Source: Clostridium tetanomorphum (lineage in GTDB: Bacteria > Bacillota > Clostridia > Clostridiales > Clostridiaceae). From it: a DNA stretch of 64,000 nt. This document shows positions 44,508 through 53,576 of the stretch, in pieces. A model generated the notes under the pieces. That model saw only the letters and a list, made by a program, of their open reading frames with translations, had not been told where the DNA came from and made no database searches. The stretch is from NCBI RefSeq assembly GCF_017873215.1, contig NZ_JAGGKA010000002.1:1-64000 (forward strand), read 5' to 3'. Position numbers and translations under genes: made by a program. Numbering within the stretch: the stretch's first letter is position 1; the number at the start of each line of letters is the position of its first letter.

Positions 44508-46034
44508 TTGCCAATAATTAAAGCTAGTAATATATATGAAGATATATTTAAGCCTTTAAGTTTAAGGGAAGGTAATTATTTTTGTAGAGTCATAGGAATA
44601 AAAGATGAACAAAACTATAACGATACTATTGCCTTTTTAGATAGTAAATTTAAAGAATTAAATAATAAGAGCATTATATTTACTTCTACAATACAAAATC
44701 CATATAATGAAGACTTAGTAAAATCAATAATGGATAAATTAAATAAGATTAATGTAATCAATATAGAAAATGAATATATAGATATTGTATCATCTAAGGA
44801 AACCAATATAAAAATAGGAAAGGCTCTAAGTATATTAATACCCATAGCAATAGAGAATGAAGCATTTAAAAATACAACTATAAGAAATAATTTTATTGTT
44901 AAGCTTATGCTTTGGATAAATGAGTATGTTGAAAATATTCAATGGACAGAAGATATAGTTCCTAAATGTTTATATTATGGGGAAATTAAGAAATATGAAG
45001 TGTATTTTTTAATGTTACTTGCACTTATAGGATTTGATGTTTTATATTTAAATCCTCAAAAAGATTCAGTATTTGAAATGATAGATAGAAAACAATTTTC
45101 TCAAATTATAGAAGAACAACAAACATCTGAAGTTATTGATTATAATACAAGAGTAGCTAATGGAGCTGTAATAGAAAAGGTAACTACATATGCAAAGAAA
45201 GCTTCAGATGAATTAGATGAAACTTTATATAATGGTACAGGCATATATAGACCATGGCAATATGTGAATGGATTTACTAAGCCTGTAATTATGAATTCTA
45301 TTATAGAAGATATGATAACCTATTGGGATGAACCATCAAGACTTCGTCCAGGATTTAGAACAGAAAAAGATTTAGTTTATACTCCTATATTTTTAAATAA
45401 AATTTCTGGAGTTTATAGAGATTTATCGGAATACATAGATATGGTCGATAAATTAAGACAATCAAGATTTCATGTCTTCATTGAAGGCACAAATTTAACA
45501 AATAAAGATTATAATAATCAGGAATTATATTCCTTGGCTTTTTGTTTGAATAGAGATAAAACTATAAACAAAGAGGCTTTAAAGAGTCATGAAATGTTTA
45601 ATAAGTTAAAAATTTTGAGAAATGAATTACAAGATTTTATAATTGATAAGATTGACGAAACCTTATGTCAAAAAAGACTATTTAATTTTGATATAGATGA
45701 TAAAAAAATATTAAAATTAATAATTTCTGTTCTTCTATTAAGTGATAATATATTAACATTAATAGACTGCTATGATTATACTGGATATATTCCTAAAATT
45801 ATAATATATCTAAAAAATAGAGAGATCTTTGAAGATGAGGATGCCCTATTATTGGGTTTGTTACATAGAATTGGGTTAGATATAGTTATATTAACTCCGA
45901 ATGCAACAGATAATATTGAACTAAAAATATCTACTGATTATTTAAATGTTATAAGACTTGAGGACATAGTTTTTGATTTAGATTTAGAAAGGAAAACTAA
46001 AAAGAAATCTTTTTTTCAAAAATTCTTTAGATAA
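44508..46034 (+). CDS. YceG-like protein of Ter-type stress systems
   Basis: About 508 residues, soluble. This matches the YceG family found beside TelA and TerD genes in Firmicutes: NGTGIYRPWQYVNGFTKPVI and EPSRLRPGFRTEKDLVYTPI near residues 243-300 are the most conserved-looking parts. No catalytic motif is known to me. AAGGAGG at 44493-44499 is too close to the ATG at 44502 and fits the TTG at 44508 (MPIIKASNIYEDIF). It is followed 15 bases later by telA. The proteins act in resistance to oxyanions and other stresses; the biochemical role is not established. Confidence 0.8.
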   Translation: MPIIKASNIYEDIFKPLSLREGNYFCRVIGIKDEQNYNDTIAFLDSKFKELNNKSIIFTSTIQNPYNEDLVKSIMDKLNKINVINIENEYIDIVSSKETNIKIGKALSILIPIAIENEAFKNTTIRNNFIVKLMLWINEYVENIQWTEDIVPKCLYYGEIKKYEVYFLMLLALIGFDVLYLNPQKDSVFEMIDRKQFSQIIEEQQTSEVIDYNTRVANGAVIEKVTTYAKKASDELDETLYNGTGIYRPWQYVNGFTKPVIMNSIIEDMITYWDEPSRLRPGFRTEKDLVYTPIFLNKISGVYRDLSEYIDMVDKLRQSRFHVFIEGTNLTNKDYNNQELYSLAFCLNRDKTINKEALKSHEMFNKLKILRNELQDFIIDKIDETLCQKRLFNFDIDDKKILKLIISVLLLSDNILTLIDCYDYTGYIPKIIIYLKNREIFEDEDALLLGLLHRIGLDIVILTPNATDNIELKISTDYLNVIRLEDIVFDLDLERKTKKKSFFQKFFR

Positions 46035-46049
46035 TAGGAGGATACTAAA

Positions 46050-47177
46050 ATGAATGGAGAATTAAATTTTAATGAAAATGTTCAAAAAGATAATAGAGAT
46101 ATAGAATCCTTGGAAAATCAAGACATTGTACAATTTACTCAAAATTATAAAGGTAAATTAAGAGCTATGCCAGAAGTAGAAGCTTTAACTAGTAGAATAC
46201 ATGTTGAAGATCCAAATACAATATTAATGTTTGGAAAAGAAGCTGCGGAAGGAATTTCAAAGGTTTCAGATAGTTTACTTTCTACAATGAAAACTGTTAA
46301 TGCAGAGGAAGCTGGAGAGATGATTAAACAGCTAACAAAGATAATGGACAAGTTTGATATAAAAGAATTACAGGATGTTAAGGAGCCATCTATGCTCCAA
46401 AGATTATTTAAAAAAGCAAAAAATTCAGTTGAATTGATGTTTCAAAAGTACCAAACCATGGGATCAGAAGTTGATAAAATATACATTACTTTAAAAAAGT
46501 ATGAGCAGGATATAGAACAGTCAAATAAAAATTTAAAGTTGATGTATGAGACTAATATAAACTATTATAAAGAATTAGAAAAATTTATAGTAGCTGGAGA
46601 GTTAGCGCTTGAAGAATTAAATAATGAGTTGATTCCAGAGTATCAAAGAATAGCAAATGAAAGTGGAGATCAACTAGATATTGCTAATGTGCAAACCTTA
46701 GGAAAAGTTTTAGAAATGATGGAGCAAAGAGTTTATGACTTAAAAATAGCTGAGAATGTTGCTTTACAGACAATTCCTATGATACAAGGTATACAATTCA
46801 GTAATTTTAATTTAACTAGGAAAATAAATTCAGCATTTATAATTACATTGCCTATATTTAAACAATGTTTGACTCAAGCTATAATGCTTAAAAGACAAGA
46901 ATTGCAGGCTAAAAGCTTGAAAGCTCTTGATGATAAAACTAATGAGTTGCTTTTAAGAAATGCTGAAAACTTAGCAAATCAGACAGTTAATATTACAAGA
47001 ATGACAGGATCTAGTTCAATAAATATGGAAACACTTGAAAAGACTTGGTCAACTATAATGAAAGGTATTGAGGAAACAAAAGTTATACAAGAACAAAATA
47101 GGGCTGAAAGAGCTAATAATTCTCAAAGATTAGAAGAAATAAAATATGAAATGATGAATAATAAGAAAAATTATTAA
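46050..47177 (+). CDS. telA: TelA-family toxic anion resistance protein
   Basis: A 375-residue, almost wholly alpha-helical cytoplasmic protein. Family features include MLQRLFKKAKNSVELMFQKY near residue 112, coiled-coil stretches across 130-190, LAEE-like acidic helices and IPMIQGIQFSNFNLTRKINS in the C-terminal half. TelA proteins are linked to tellurite and antimicrobial tolerance and are regularly encoded with YceG-like and TerD proteins. AGGAGG precedes the ATG. The gene is co-transcribed with the YceG-like gene. Confidence 0.9.
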   Translation: MNGELNFNENVQKDNRDIESLENQDIVQFTQNYKGKLRAMPEVEALTSRIHVEDPNTILMFGKEAAEGISKVSDSLLSTMKTVNAEEAGEMIKQLTKIMDKFDIKELQDVKEPSMLQRLFKKAKNSVELMFQKYQTMGSEVDKIYITLKKYEQDIEQSNKNLKLMYETNINYYKELEKFIVAGELALEELNNELIPEYQRIANESGDQLDIANVQTLGKVLEMMEQRVYDLKIAENVALQTIPMIQGIQFSNFNLTRKINSAFIITLPIFKQCLTQAIMLKRQELQAKSLKALDDKTNELLLRNAENLANQTVNITRMTGSSSINMETLEKTWSTIMKGIEETKVIQEQNRAERANNSQRLEEIKYEMMNNKKNY

Positions 47178-47234
47178 ATTATAGGTGATTTATTACTATA
47201 ATAAATAGTGAAAAACTTATAAACAAGAATACAT

Positions 47235-47270
47235 AAGGAATAAGCCTTTTTTACTAAGTATTCCTTTCTA
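47235..47270 (+). terminator. Weak terminator after telA
   Basis: AAGGAATA (47235-47242) pairs with TATTCCTT (47259-47266), with a T-rich loop and only TCTA after it. Confidence 0.4.
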
Positions 47271-47317
47271 AATTATAGTAAGCGAAGGGTAGCTCATTTA
47301 ACAGCATAATACAACAT

Positions 47318-47346
47318 TTGCCTAAAATTATATATATTAGTATAAT
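47318..47346 (+). promoter_or_regulatory. Sigma-A-type promoter of the GNAT gene
   Basis: TTGCCT (47318-47323), 17-base spacer, TATAAT (47341-47346), preceded by an extended TAG. Transcription should start near 47353. Confidence 0.65.
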
Positions 47347-47367
47347 TTACAGGGAATTAACTAAAAA

Positions 47368-47409
47368 CCTATTGTCAGACAATGAAATGTGTCTGTAATA
47401 GGCTTTTTT
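47368..47409 (+). terminator. Leader terminator (candidate attenuator) of the GNAT gene
   Basis: CCTATTGTCAGACA (47369-47382) pairs with TGTCTGTAATAGG (47389-47402) with one unpaired base, followed by CTTTTTT. It lies between the promoter and the gene, about 25 bases before the start codon. Confidence 0.7.
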
Positions 47410-47433
47410 ATTATGTTAGGGAGGATTGCACTG

Positions 47434-47943
47434 ATGTATAACAATAATGTGAAACTGCGTCAAGAAGTTTTTAAATCTGATGCATGGAAAATTGTTGATT
47501 GGCTAAAGGACAATGAAGTAATTAAGTATTTAAATGAAAGGCAAAATGTTAGTAAAAGTGTGAAAGACATAATATATAGAATCAATATGCCTATTCTTAC
47601 TCATTTATTCAATCAAGATGGAAGTTTTTTTATGATAACAACAAGTGAAAAAGAATCAGTTGGATTTCTAAGGCTTGTACCTAAAATTGCTGGAGCGGAA
47701 ATGGTAGTAGTAATTGGGGACAGGGAAAAATGGGGAAAAGGATTAGGAACTAATGCAATTTTACAAGGATTAAAGTATGCTTTTTTTGAATGGAGAGTAG
47801 ATGAAGTAGTTGCAAAAATTAATTTCAAAAATGAAAGATCTAGAAGGGTGTTCAAAAAAGTTGGATTTACAGAAGAAAAGAAGTTACCTAGAGAAATACA
47901 ATATTGTATGTCTATGAAAGAATTTTTAAAATTAGCGTCATAA
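47434..47943 (+). CDS. GNAT-family N-acetyltransferase
   Basis: A 170-residue acetyltransferase of the RimJ/RimL-like type. The acetyl-CoA binding motif is visible in the middle (VVIGDREKWGKGLGTNAILQ), with the typical ending KINFKNERSRRVFKKVGFTE. The frame is open from 47389, but GGGAGG at 47419-47424 fits the ATG at 47434. The substrate (peptide, antibiotic or small molecule) is not evident. Because an intrinsic terminator sits in its leader, expression is probably controlled by read-through. Confidence 0.88.
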   Translation: MYNNNVKLRQEVFKSDAWKIVDWLKDNEVIKYLNERQNVSKSVKDIIYRINMPILTHLFNQDGSFFMITTSEKESVGFLRLVPKIAGAEMVVVIGDREKWGKGLGTNAILQGLKYAFFEWRVDEVVAKINFKNERSRRVFKKVGFTEEKKLPREIQYCMSMKEFLKLAS

Positions 47944-47950
47944 AAGTAAT

Positions 47951-47983
47951 AAAAGTCGTATGTATGTTACATGCGACTTTAAA
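47951..47983 (+). terminator. Hairpin after the GNAT gene
   Basis: AAAGTCGTATGTA (47952-47964) pairs with TACATGCGACTTT (47968-47980) with one G-T; little T run follows. Confidence 0.5.
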
Positions 47984-48087
47984 AAATTTATATTTACATA
48001 TAAATTTTTTATTTTGTGAACGATAAACAATATAGTTGTATTTTTACATATTTATATAATGTTTTATAAAATTTGGGGGGGATGTAT

Positions 48088-48540
48088 ATGGAATTTAACA
48101 ATAGCATACGTACTTTAAAAGATTATAAAGAGATTAATAAAACTAAAAAAGGTATAGAAACTTCTCATTTTGAAGGCTCAGATGCAAATTCTTTTGAAAA
48201 AATTTTAAATGGAACAATAAAGGAAAAGAAACATCTTTCAAAAGGTAACTATAGTTATAAAGCTAGTGATTTATCTAATATTATGGCAGAAAGAGAAAAT
48301 TATATAATAAGTAGAGGATTGACACAAGATAAAATTGACGGTGCTGTTGGTAAAGTTGCAAATTTTTTTGGTATAAGTGGTAAATTTATGCGAATGATTT
48401 TAGAGTCTTTGGGAATAAAACCTGAGGATTTATTAGATCCAAGTAAGAGAGAAGCAATAATAAAAGCTTTAGGAAAGCATTTCAATTTAAGTGATAGTAA
48501 AGAAGCAGAACTTTCTAAACTAATGAATAAATTTTTGTAG
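48088..48540 (+). CDS. Hypothetical protein (150 aa)
   Basis: A soluble, basic protein. Residues 1-60 are polar and probably disordered (NNSIRTLKDYKEINKTKKG); residues 65-150 form a helical domain (IISRGLTQDKIDGAVGKVAN, FFGISGKFMRMILESLGIKP) ending LSDSKEAELSKLMNKFL. The frame is open from a TTG at 48073, but the run of G at 48075-48081 is best placed for the ATG at 48088. I do not recognise a family. The C-terminal helical part might bind a partner; nothing catalytic is visible. Confidence 0.7.
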   Translation: MEFNNSIRTLKDYKEINKTKKGIETSHFEGSDANSFEKILNGTIKEKKHLSKGNYSYKASDLSNIMAERENYIISRGLTQDKIDGAVGKVANFFGISGKFMRMILESLGIKPEDLLDPSKREAIIKALGKHFNLSDSKEAELSKLMNKFL

Positions 48541-48576
48541 ATCAATAAGTTATAAAAAATCACATTGTTTTATTTA

Positions 48577-48623
48577 AGCATAGAAATATTATTAAATTTT
48601 AATAGTATTTCTATGCTTTCTAT
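48577..48623 (+). terminator. Intrinsic terminator after the hypothetical gene
   Basis: AGCATAGAAATATTATTAAA (48577-48596) pairs with TTTAATAGTATTTCTATGCT (about 48597-48617) with one mismatch, then TTCTATAATTT. Confidence 0.8.
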
Positions 48624-49018
48624 AATTTATAATATATTTTTAAGTTATAAATGTTATAGACAGGAAATTTTGGATGATTTAAAATAAATTAATAGTATTA
48701 TTAATTATAGATGGACAAATATGATTGAAGAAGTAAAGGGGGAAAAGTGACTATATATGCATAATTATAAAAAAATAAGTAATCTATTAAATTTGTAAAT
48801 GAGAGTATAAAAAGTTAATAAAGTTGAAACATGGAATATGAAAAATATAAGTAGTTATGCACGAAAAAGTTGACTTAATTTGTAAAAAAATAAAAAGGTA
48901 TTTATTTTATACAAATAAAATGATATAATTACTTAATAAAGTAAAATAAATTAATATTTTACATAGATAGATTTTATATTATAATACATAAGAATAAATG
49001 GAAGAAAGGGATAATAAC
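48624..49018. other. Upstream region of the agr locus
   Basis: About 395 bases without a gene. A -10 TATAAT lies at 48924-48929 with only a poor -35 (TTTATT region), the kind of promoter that needs an activator. Two A-rich AGTT motifs (AAAAAGTTAATAAAG near 48807 and AAAAAGTTGACTTAA near 48863) might be regulator sites, but this is weak. Confidence 0.45.
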
Positions 49019-49495
49019 ATGTTAAAGATATCCTTAATAGAATTTCTTTTTAGGATTGTTCCAGAAGGGTTTTTGATTATTTTAATGGCATATGTATTTG
49101 ATGAGAAAAAAGTTAACAAAAAGATTTATATTATTTCTAGTTTATTATTAGCAATAGGCGTTTATATAATAAGGTTATTTCCTATACATTATGGGGTTCA
49201 TACAATTCTTAATATTATAATAGCTATATTAATAAGCTCTTTAGCAAATGATATATCAATTAATAAATCTATTATGGCTGTGCTAATTTCTACTTTTACT
49301 TTATCAGCATGTGAAGCCGTAAATGTTATAGTTATTAATAAATTTTTAAAACTGGATATGAATACAGTATTAAATAATTCTGTAATGAAAGTTGGATATG
49401 GAATAATATCTTTAATATTATTTTCTATTGTTATACTTTGTATTCATATGATTATATGCAAGAAAAAAAGAGGGATAAAAGATGTATTGGATTGA
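49019..49495 (+). CDS. Membrane protein resembling an AgrC sensor domain without kinase
   Basis: A 158-residue protein with about five transmembrane helices filling it from end to end, ending in a short basic tail (CKKKRGIKDVLD). The style (LLRIVPEG-like start, conserved LLAIGVYIIRLFPIHYGVHT loop) recalls the N-terminal sensor region of AgrC-type GHKL kinases, but no kinase domain follows. GAAAGGG at 49004-49010 fits the ATG at 49019. The gene overlaps agrB by 14 bases, so its product is made together with the AgrB/AgrD machinery. A role in signal binding, export or AgrB function is possible. Confidence 0.7.
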   Translation: MLKISLIEFLFRIVPEGFLIILMAYVFDEKKVNKKIYIISSLLLAIGVYIIRLFPIHYGVHTILNIIIAILISSLANDISINKSIMAVLISTFTLSACEAVNVIVINKFLKLDMNTVLNNSVMKVGYGIISLILFSIVILCIHMIICKKKRGIKDVLD

Positions 49496-50126
49496 GAGAT
49501 TTTCAGATAAGATAGGACATGTGCTTGCTCTGAAACTAAAATTAGATAAGGATCAAGAAGAAGTAATAGCATATGGCGCTTTTAATTTTTTACAAGTTTT
49601 TTTCTCAATTTTATCTGTTATAATATTTGGTGCTGTTTTTGGAGTGCTATTAGAAGCCGTAGTTATCTCTTTTGCTATTGGAATTTTAAGAAAGTATTCA
49701 GGAGGGGTACATGCTTCTACACCAAATCGTTGTATAATTATAGGAACAATAGTATCTGTATTGTTTGCTATTATTATACATAATGGATTCTATCTTTTAG
49801 GAATTAGATGGACTTACATATTAGGAATAATATGTTTTGTTATAAGCTATTATATTATTATTAAATTTGCACCTGTAGATAGTGCCGCAAAGCCCATTAA
49901 AAAAGTTGAAACAAGGAAACGCCTAAAAAGATATTCAATTTTAGCACTTAATATATTTGCTACTATAGCAATTATGTTATCAATTATTTATATAAAAAAA
50001 GATTACAATATTATTTTAAATGTTATTCAATCAATATATATAGGATGTATTTGGCAAGCATTTACTTTAACACCTATGGCACATGATTTACTAACTAAGT
50101 TAGATAAAGTATTTAATATAATATAA
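49482..50126 (+). CDS. agrB: AgrB-type membrane endopeptidase for autoinducing peptide
   Basis: A 214-residue membrane protein with about five or six helices. The cysteine-protease site of the AgrB family is present in RKYSGGVHASTPNRC, with His and Cys seven residues apart near residues 76 and 83. AgrB removes the C-terminal tail of AgrD and links the new carboxyl to a Cys side chain as a thiolactone. The start overlaps the upstream membrane-protein gene. It is followed, 95 bases on, by the agrD gene, and then by a terminator. Confidence 0.93.
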   Translation: MYWIERFSDKIGHVLALKLKLDKDQEEVIAYGAFNFLQVFFSILSVIIFGAVFGVLLEAVVISFAIGILRKYSGGVHASTPNRCIIIGTIVSVLFAIIIHNGFYLLGIRWTYILGIICFVISYYIIIKFAPVDSAAKPIKKVETRKRLKRYSILALNIFATIAIMLSIIYIKKDYNIILNVIQSIYIGCIWQAFTLTPMAHDLLTKLDKVFNII

Positions 50127-50221
50127 ATATTTATTTTGAATTTGTTGATTGATTTTACTTATTTAAAAATTAAGTAAATCAATTTTCAAATAATATATAA
50201 TTAATCAAGGGGGATACCAAA

Positions 50222-50359
50222 ATGAAAAACAAATTGATGAAAGGCATAGTAACTTTAGGAGCAAGTATATTTACTGTTATTGCATTTGCAACATCAGCAT
50301 CTGCTTGCGGATGGGGATTCTATCAACCTAAGGAACCAAAATGCCTTAGAGAAAAGTAG
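50222..50359 (+). CDS. agrD: AgrD-type autoinducing peptide precursor (45 aa)
   Basis: A 45-codon gene with GGGGGG eight bases ahead. The precursor has an amphipathic N-terminal leader (MKNKLMKGIVTLGASIFTVI), the core SASACGWGFYQP and a charged tail (KEPKCLREK). By analogy with clostridial AgrD the mature pheromone would be a five-residue thiolactone ring Cys-Gly-Trp-Gly-Phe, perhaps with one or two N-terminal residues; exact ends are inferred. The tail contains a second Cys. AgrB is encoded directly upstream. Confidence 0.88.
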   Translation: MKNKLMKGIVTLGASIFTVIAFATSASACGWGFYQPKEPKCLREK

Positions 50360-50375
50360 TCGTAGTTTAATCAGT

Positions 50376-50411
50376 AAAAATATAAGGATCATTTTGATCC
50401 TTATATTTTTA
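50376..50411 (+). terminator. Intrinsic terminator after agrD
   Basis: AAAAATATAAGGATCA (50376-50391) pairs perfectly with TGATCCTTATATTTTT (50395-50410). Confidence 0.9.
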
Positions 50412-50436
50412 ATAATTTGTTAGTGGATGTGATAAA

Positions 50437-52299
50437 ATGATTCATTTTAATGATAGTAATGAAAATAATATACATAGCATTATATCTATTGTTAAGCTAG
50501 CATCATTACTTTTTTCATCTATTATAATTTATAATAGATTATTTGCGGTAAAAGAAGTTATAACCATTGGAAAGAATGGTTATTTTAATGCCGTTGCATT
50601 TACATTGCTAGCATGTGTTGTAGCTATAATTTATTGTATATGGGCATTTTTTTCTATAAAAATATTTAATTCTAAAAGTACAAAGAAAGTTCATATGATA
50701 GAAAATTTTTTTTTCATTATAATTTTTTCAGTATTAATTGTAGTATCAAATACATGTGAAAGTCAGTATAAGTTCTTATTTTTATTTATAATAATTACAT
50801 CTACTATACAGCTTGGGATGAAATCAGGAATAATTATGGCAGTTGTTTCTTCTGCAATAATACTTATTATAGATTTGGTCTATGGACCTAGTAATGGAGT
50901 TAATGTATATTTTGAAAATGACTTAATTTTAGCAGGAGTATTTATTTTAACAGCTTGGCCACTTGGATATTATGTAAAAATAGAAAGTGAAAATTTAGCA
51001 AGAAAAGATTTGCAGCTAAAGGAGTTAAATGAAGAGTTAAATAAAAAAGATCAACAAAGAAGATATATAGAAAAAATGCTTTTTAAAAATGAGACCTGTT
51101 ATAATCTATTAATTAATAATTCAAGAGATGCTATTATGGTTCACAGAGATGGAAATTTAATTTTTGGAAATGAAAGTGCTGTGGAAGTATTGGGATTTAA
51201 TAGTGTGGAAGATATAATTGGAAAGTCTATTCTTGAATTTATACCTACTGATGAGAGAGATAAGATGAAAAATATCTTTGGGGAAATATATGATAGAAAA
51301 ACATCTATGTTAAGTTTTGAAGAAAAAGTACTTAAAAGCGATGGGAGTATTATTATAATGCAAAATACTTCTACTTATTTTGTATATGAAGGGAAGCTAA
51401 CTATACTAAGTATTCTTCATGATATTACTTCAGAAAAGCAAGTAGAAAAACTTCAAAAAGATGTAGAAAAAAATATTGAATTGTTAAATGAAACTCGTGA
51501 AGTTAATAAGTTAATTACTGAATTTTTATCAAATATATCTCATGAGTTAAAAACTCCGTTAAATGTTATATTCAGTGCAGTTCAGCTGTTAAATATATAT
51601 AATAATGAAGAAAAAGATAATATTCAAAATCGAGATAAGTATCTTAAAGTAATGAAACAAAATTGTTATAGGCTAATGAGGCTTATCAATAATTTATTAG
51701 ATGTCACAAGGCTTGAATCAGGTTTTCTTAGGCTTAATGTTGAAAATGATAATATTGTTAATATAGTAGAAGAAATCACTATGTCTGTAGTGACATATGT
51801 AGAAAGTAAGGGACTAAAACTTACTTTTGATACTGATATAGAGGAAAAGATTATGGCCTTTGATCCAGATAAAATTGAGAGAATAGTTCTTAACATACTT
51901 TCTAATGCTATAAAGTTTACAAATCCTGGTGGTAATATATATGTACAAGTTAAAGATATGGGAAGTGATATTCTTATATCTATAAAAGATACAGGAATAG
52001 GTATACCTAAAGATAAGCTTCAACTTATATTTGAGAGGTTTGGACAAGTAAATAAGACTTTTAGAAGAAATCGTGAAGGAAGTGGAATAGGACTATACCT
52101 AGTAAAATCTTTTGTAGAAATGCATGGAGGAAGTATACAGGTTAAGAGCAAATTAGGAGAAGGAAGTGAGTTTCTTATTAGGCTTCCAGCTAAAAGCACA
52201 AAAGAGGAAGTGTGTAAGAAAGATTCTTTATATGAAGCAAATATAGAAAGTATTAGTATAGAGTTTTCGGATATTTATTCCGATGTTACACCTACTTAA
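50437..52299 (+). CDS. PAS-domain sensor histidine kinase
   Basis: A 620-residue kinase. Five or six membrane helices occupy residues 15-180, a short coiled coil follows, then a PAS domain (LLINNSRDAIMVHRDGNLIF near 222-241, ILHDITSEKQ near 325) and the kinase core: FLSNISHELKTPLNVIFSAV (H box), NILSNAIKFTNPGG (N box), DTGIGIPKDKL and GSGIGLYLVKSFVEMHGG (G boxes). It lacks a receiver domain and has no response-regulator gene nearby, so it is an orphan. It begins 26 bases after the agr terminator. It is not of the HPK10 type used for Agr peptides; orphan kinases of this class in clostridia can feed Spo0A, which is only a possibility here. Confidence 0.88.
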   Translation: MIHFNDSNENNIHSIISIVKLASLLFSSIIIYNRLFAVKEVITIGKNGYFNAVAFTLLACVVAIIYCIWAFFSIKIFNSKSTKKVHMIENFFFIIIFSVLIVVSNTCESQYKFLFLFIIITSTIQLGMKSGIIMAVVSSAIILIIDLVYGPSNGVNVYFENDLILAGVFILTAWPLGYYVKIESENLARKDLQLKELNEELNKKDQQRRYIEKMLFKNETCYNLLINNSRDAIMVHRDGNLIFGNESAVEVLGFNSVEDIIGKSILEFIPTDERDKMKNIFGEIYDRKTSMLSFEEKVLKSDGSIIIMQNTSTYFVYEGKLTILSILHDITSEKQVEKLQKDVEKNIELLNETREVNKLITEFLSNISHELKTPLNVIFSAVQLLNIYNNEEKDNIQNRDKYLKVMKQNCYRLMRLINNLLDVTRLESGFLRLNVENDNIVNIVEEITMSVVTYVESKGLKLTFDTDIEEKIMAFDPDKIERIVLNILSNAIKFTNPGGNIYVQVKDMGSDILISIKDTGIGIPKDKLQLIFERFGQVNKTFRRNREGSGIGLYLVKSFVEMHGGSIQVKSKLGEGSEFLIRLPAKSTKEEVCKKDSLYEANIESISIEFSDIYSDVTPT

Positions 52300-52469
52300 T
52301 ATGTTTTGATAATTTTAAAATATATATTTTTCAATATTGTTAAGTATGAGCTTTATGTACATTAATGTATATAAGGCTTTTAATTTTTTAGTATAAATAT
52401 AAATTTATATCAAATAATAAATTTATGTTAAAAAATAAATTTATAATAGATGATGCGGAGGATATGTAA

Positions 52470-53198
52470 GTGAGTGAGGGATTAGTAGCTGCAGTAAGAT
52501 CCATTATAGGATTTTTCTCGCTTTTTATTTTTGCAAGAGCTTTAGGAAAGCAGCAAATAAGTCAGTTAAATTTTTTCGATTATGTATTAGGAATAACTAT
52601 AGGTTCTATTGCTGCTACATTAACTACAGATTTATCTAGTAGAGCATGGCCACATTGGGTTGGTTTATTCACATGGTCAATATTAGGTTTTGTAATGGAA
52701 TGGGTAGCTATGAAATGGAGATATGCAGGAAAGTATATAGATGGTCAACCTACAATTATAATTGTGAATGGCAAAATATTAGAGAATGAATTGAAAAAGG
52801 TTAGATACAGGGTATCAGATATTTTAGAATTACTTAGGAATAAGGATATTTTTGATTTGGATCAAGTTGAATATGCAATTATAGAGCCTAATGGTCAAAT
52901 TTCTGTACTTAAAAAATCAGAACATCAGCCATTAACTCCTAAAGATATGAATATATATACTTCACCAGCCGATATAAGTACAGAAGTAATATATGACGGC
53001 ATGGTTTTTGATTTAAACTTAAGACAACTTAATAGAGATAGAAAATGGCTTAATAATGAGCTAAAAAAACATGGAATAAAAGATCCATCTGAGGTTTTTT
53101 TAGCTACTGTAGATAATTCAGGGAAATTTTATGTAGATAAATATGATGATCATATTAATAATCTAAGAGATATTGGTGATTATAAAGGGCCATTTTAA
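52470..53198 (+). CDS. DUF421 (YetF-like) membrane protein
   Basis: A 242-residue protein starting at GTG behind GCGGAGG. Three transmembrane helices in residues 5-85 include the family sequence ARALGKQQISQLNFFDYVLG then ITIGSIAA; the rest is a cytoplasmic domain with the repeated QPTIIIVNGKI/RYRVSDILELLRNKDIFD pattern and AIIEPNGQISVLKK. Members occur in spore-formers and some are needed for germinant receptor or spore envelope functions. It is paired with a DUF4363 gene, twelve bases on, as is common. Confidence 0.9.
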   Translation: MSEGLVAAVRSIIGFFSLFIFARALGKQQISQLNFFDYVLGITIGSIAATLTTDLSSRAWPHWVGLFTWSILGFVMEWVAMKWRYAGKYIDGQPTIIIVNGKILENELKKVRYRVSDILELLRNKDIFDLDQVEYAIIEPNGQISVLKKSEHQPLTPKDMNIYTSPADISTEVIYDGMVFDLNLRQLNRDRKWLNNELKKHGIKDPSEVFLATVDNSGKFYVDKYDDHINNLRDIGDYKGPF

Positions 53199-53210
53199 GG
53201 AGGAACTCAC

Positions 53211-53576
53211 ATGAGAAAATTTTTAGTTATATCTATTCCAATAGTAACACTAGTTTTTTTCATAGTAGTAATGCTTAGTGGGAATTATTTAAAGCGTCCA
53301 TTAGGAAAGGATGACAATGTACCAGAATCAATAGGTATAGTTATGGAAAATGTAAATAAAGAGGAATGGAAAGAGGCTTATAAAAATACTGAGCAACTAT
53401 ATGATGCATGGAATAAAGTTATTAAAAGAGTACAGTTTAGTTCAGAGAGAGATGAAATAAATGCATTAAGCGCAAGTATAGCACGTATTAAAGGAGCTGT
53501 TTCTGCCCAAGATAAAGCTTCAGCATTAATAGAATTAAATGCTGCTTATGAGCATTATAATGGACTAGGAAGATAG
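53211..53576 (+). CDS. DUF4363-family membrane-anchored protein
   Basis: A 121-residue protein with an N-terminal helix (FLVISIPIVTLVFFIVVML) that may be an anchor or uncut signal, followed by an all-helical extracytoplasmic part (MENVNKEEWKEAYKNTEQLY, AWNKVIKRVQFSSERDEINA). AAGGAGG is well placed. It is usually encoded next to DUF421 proteins, suggesting that the two work together. Confidence 0.82.
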   Translation: MRKFLVISIPIVTLVFFIVVMLSGNYLKRPLGKDDNVPESIGIVMENVNKEEWKEAYKNTEQLYDAWNKVIKRVQFSSERDEINALSASIARIKGAVSAQDKASALIELNAAYEHYNGLGR

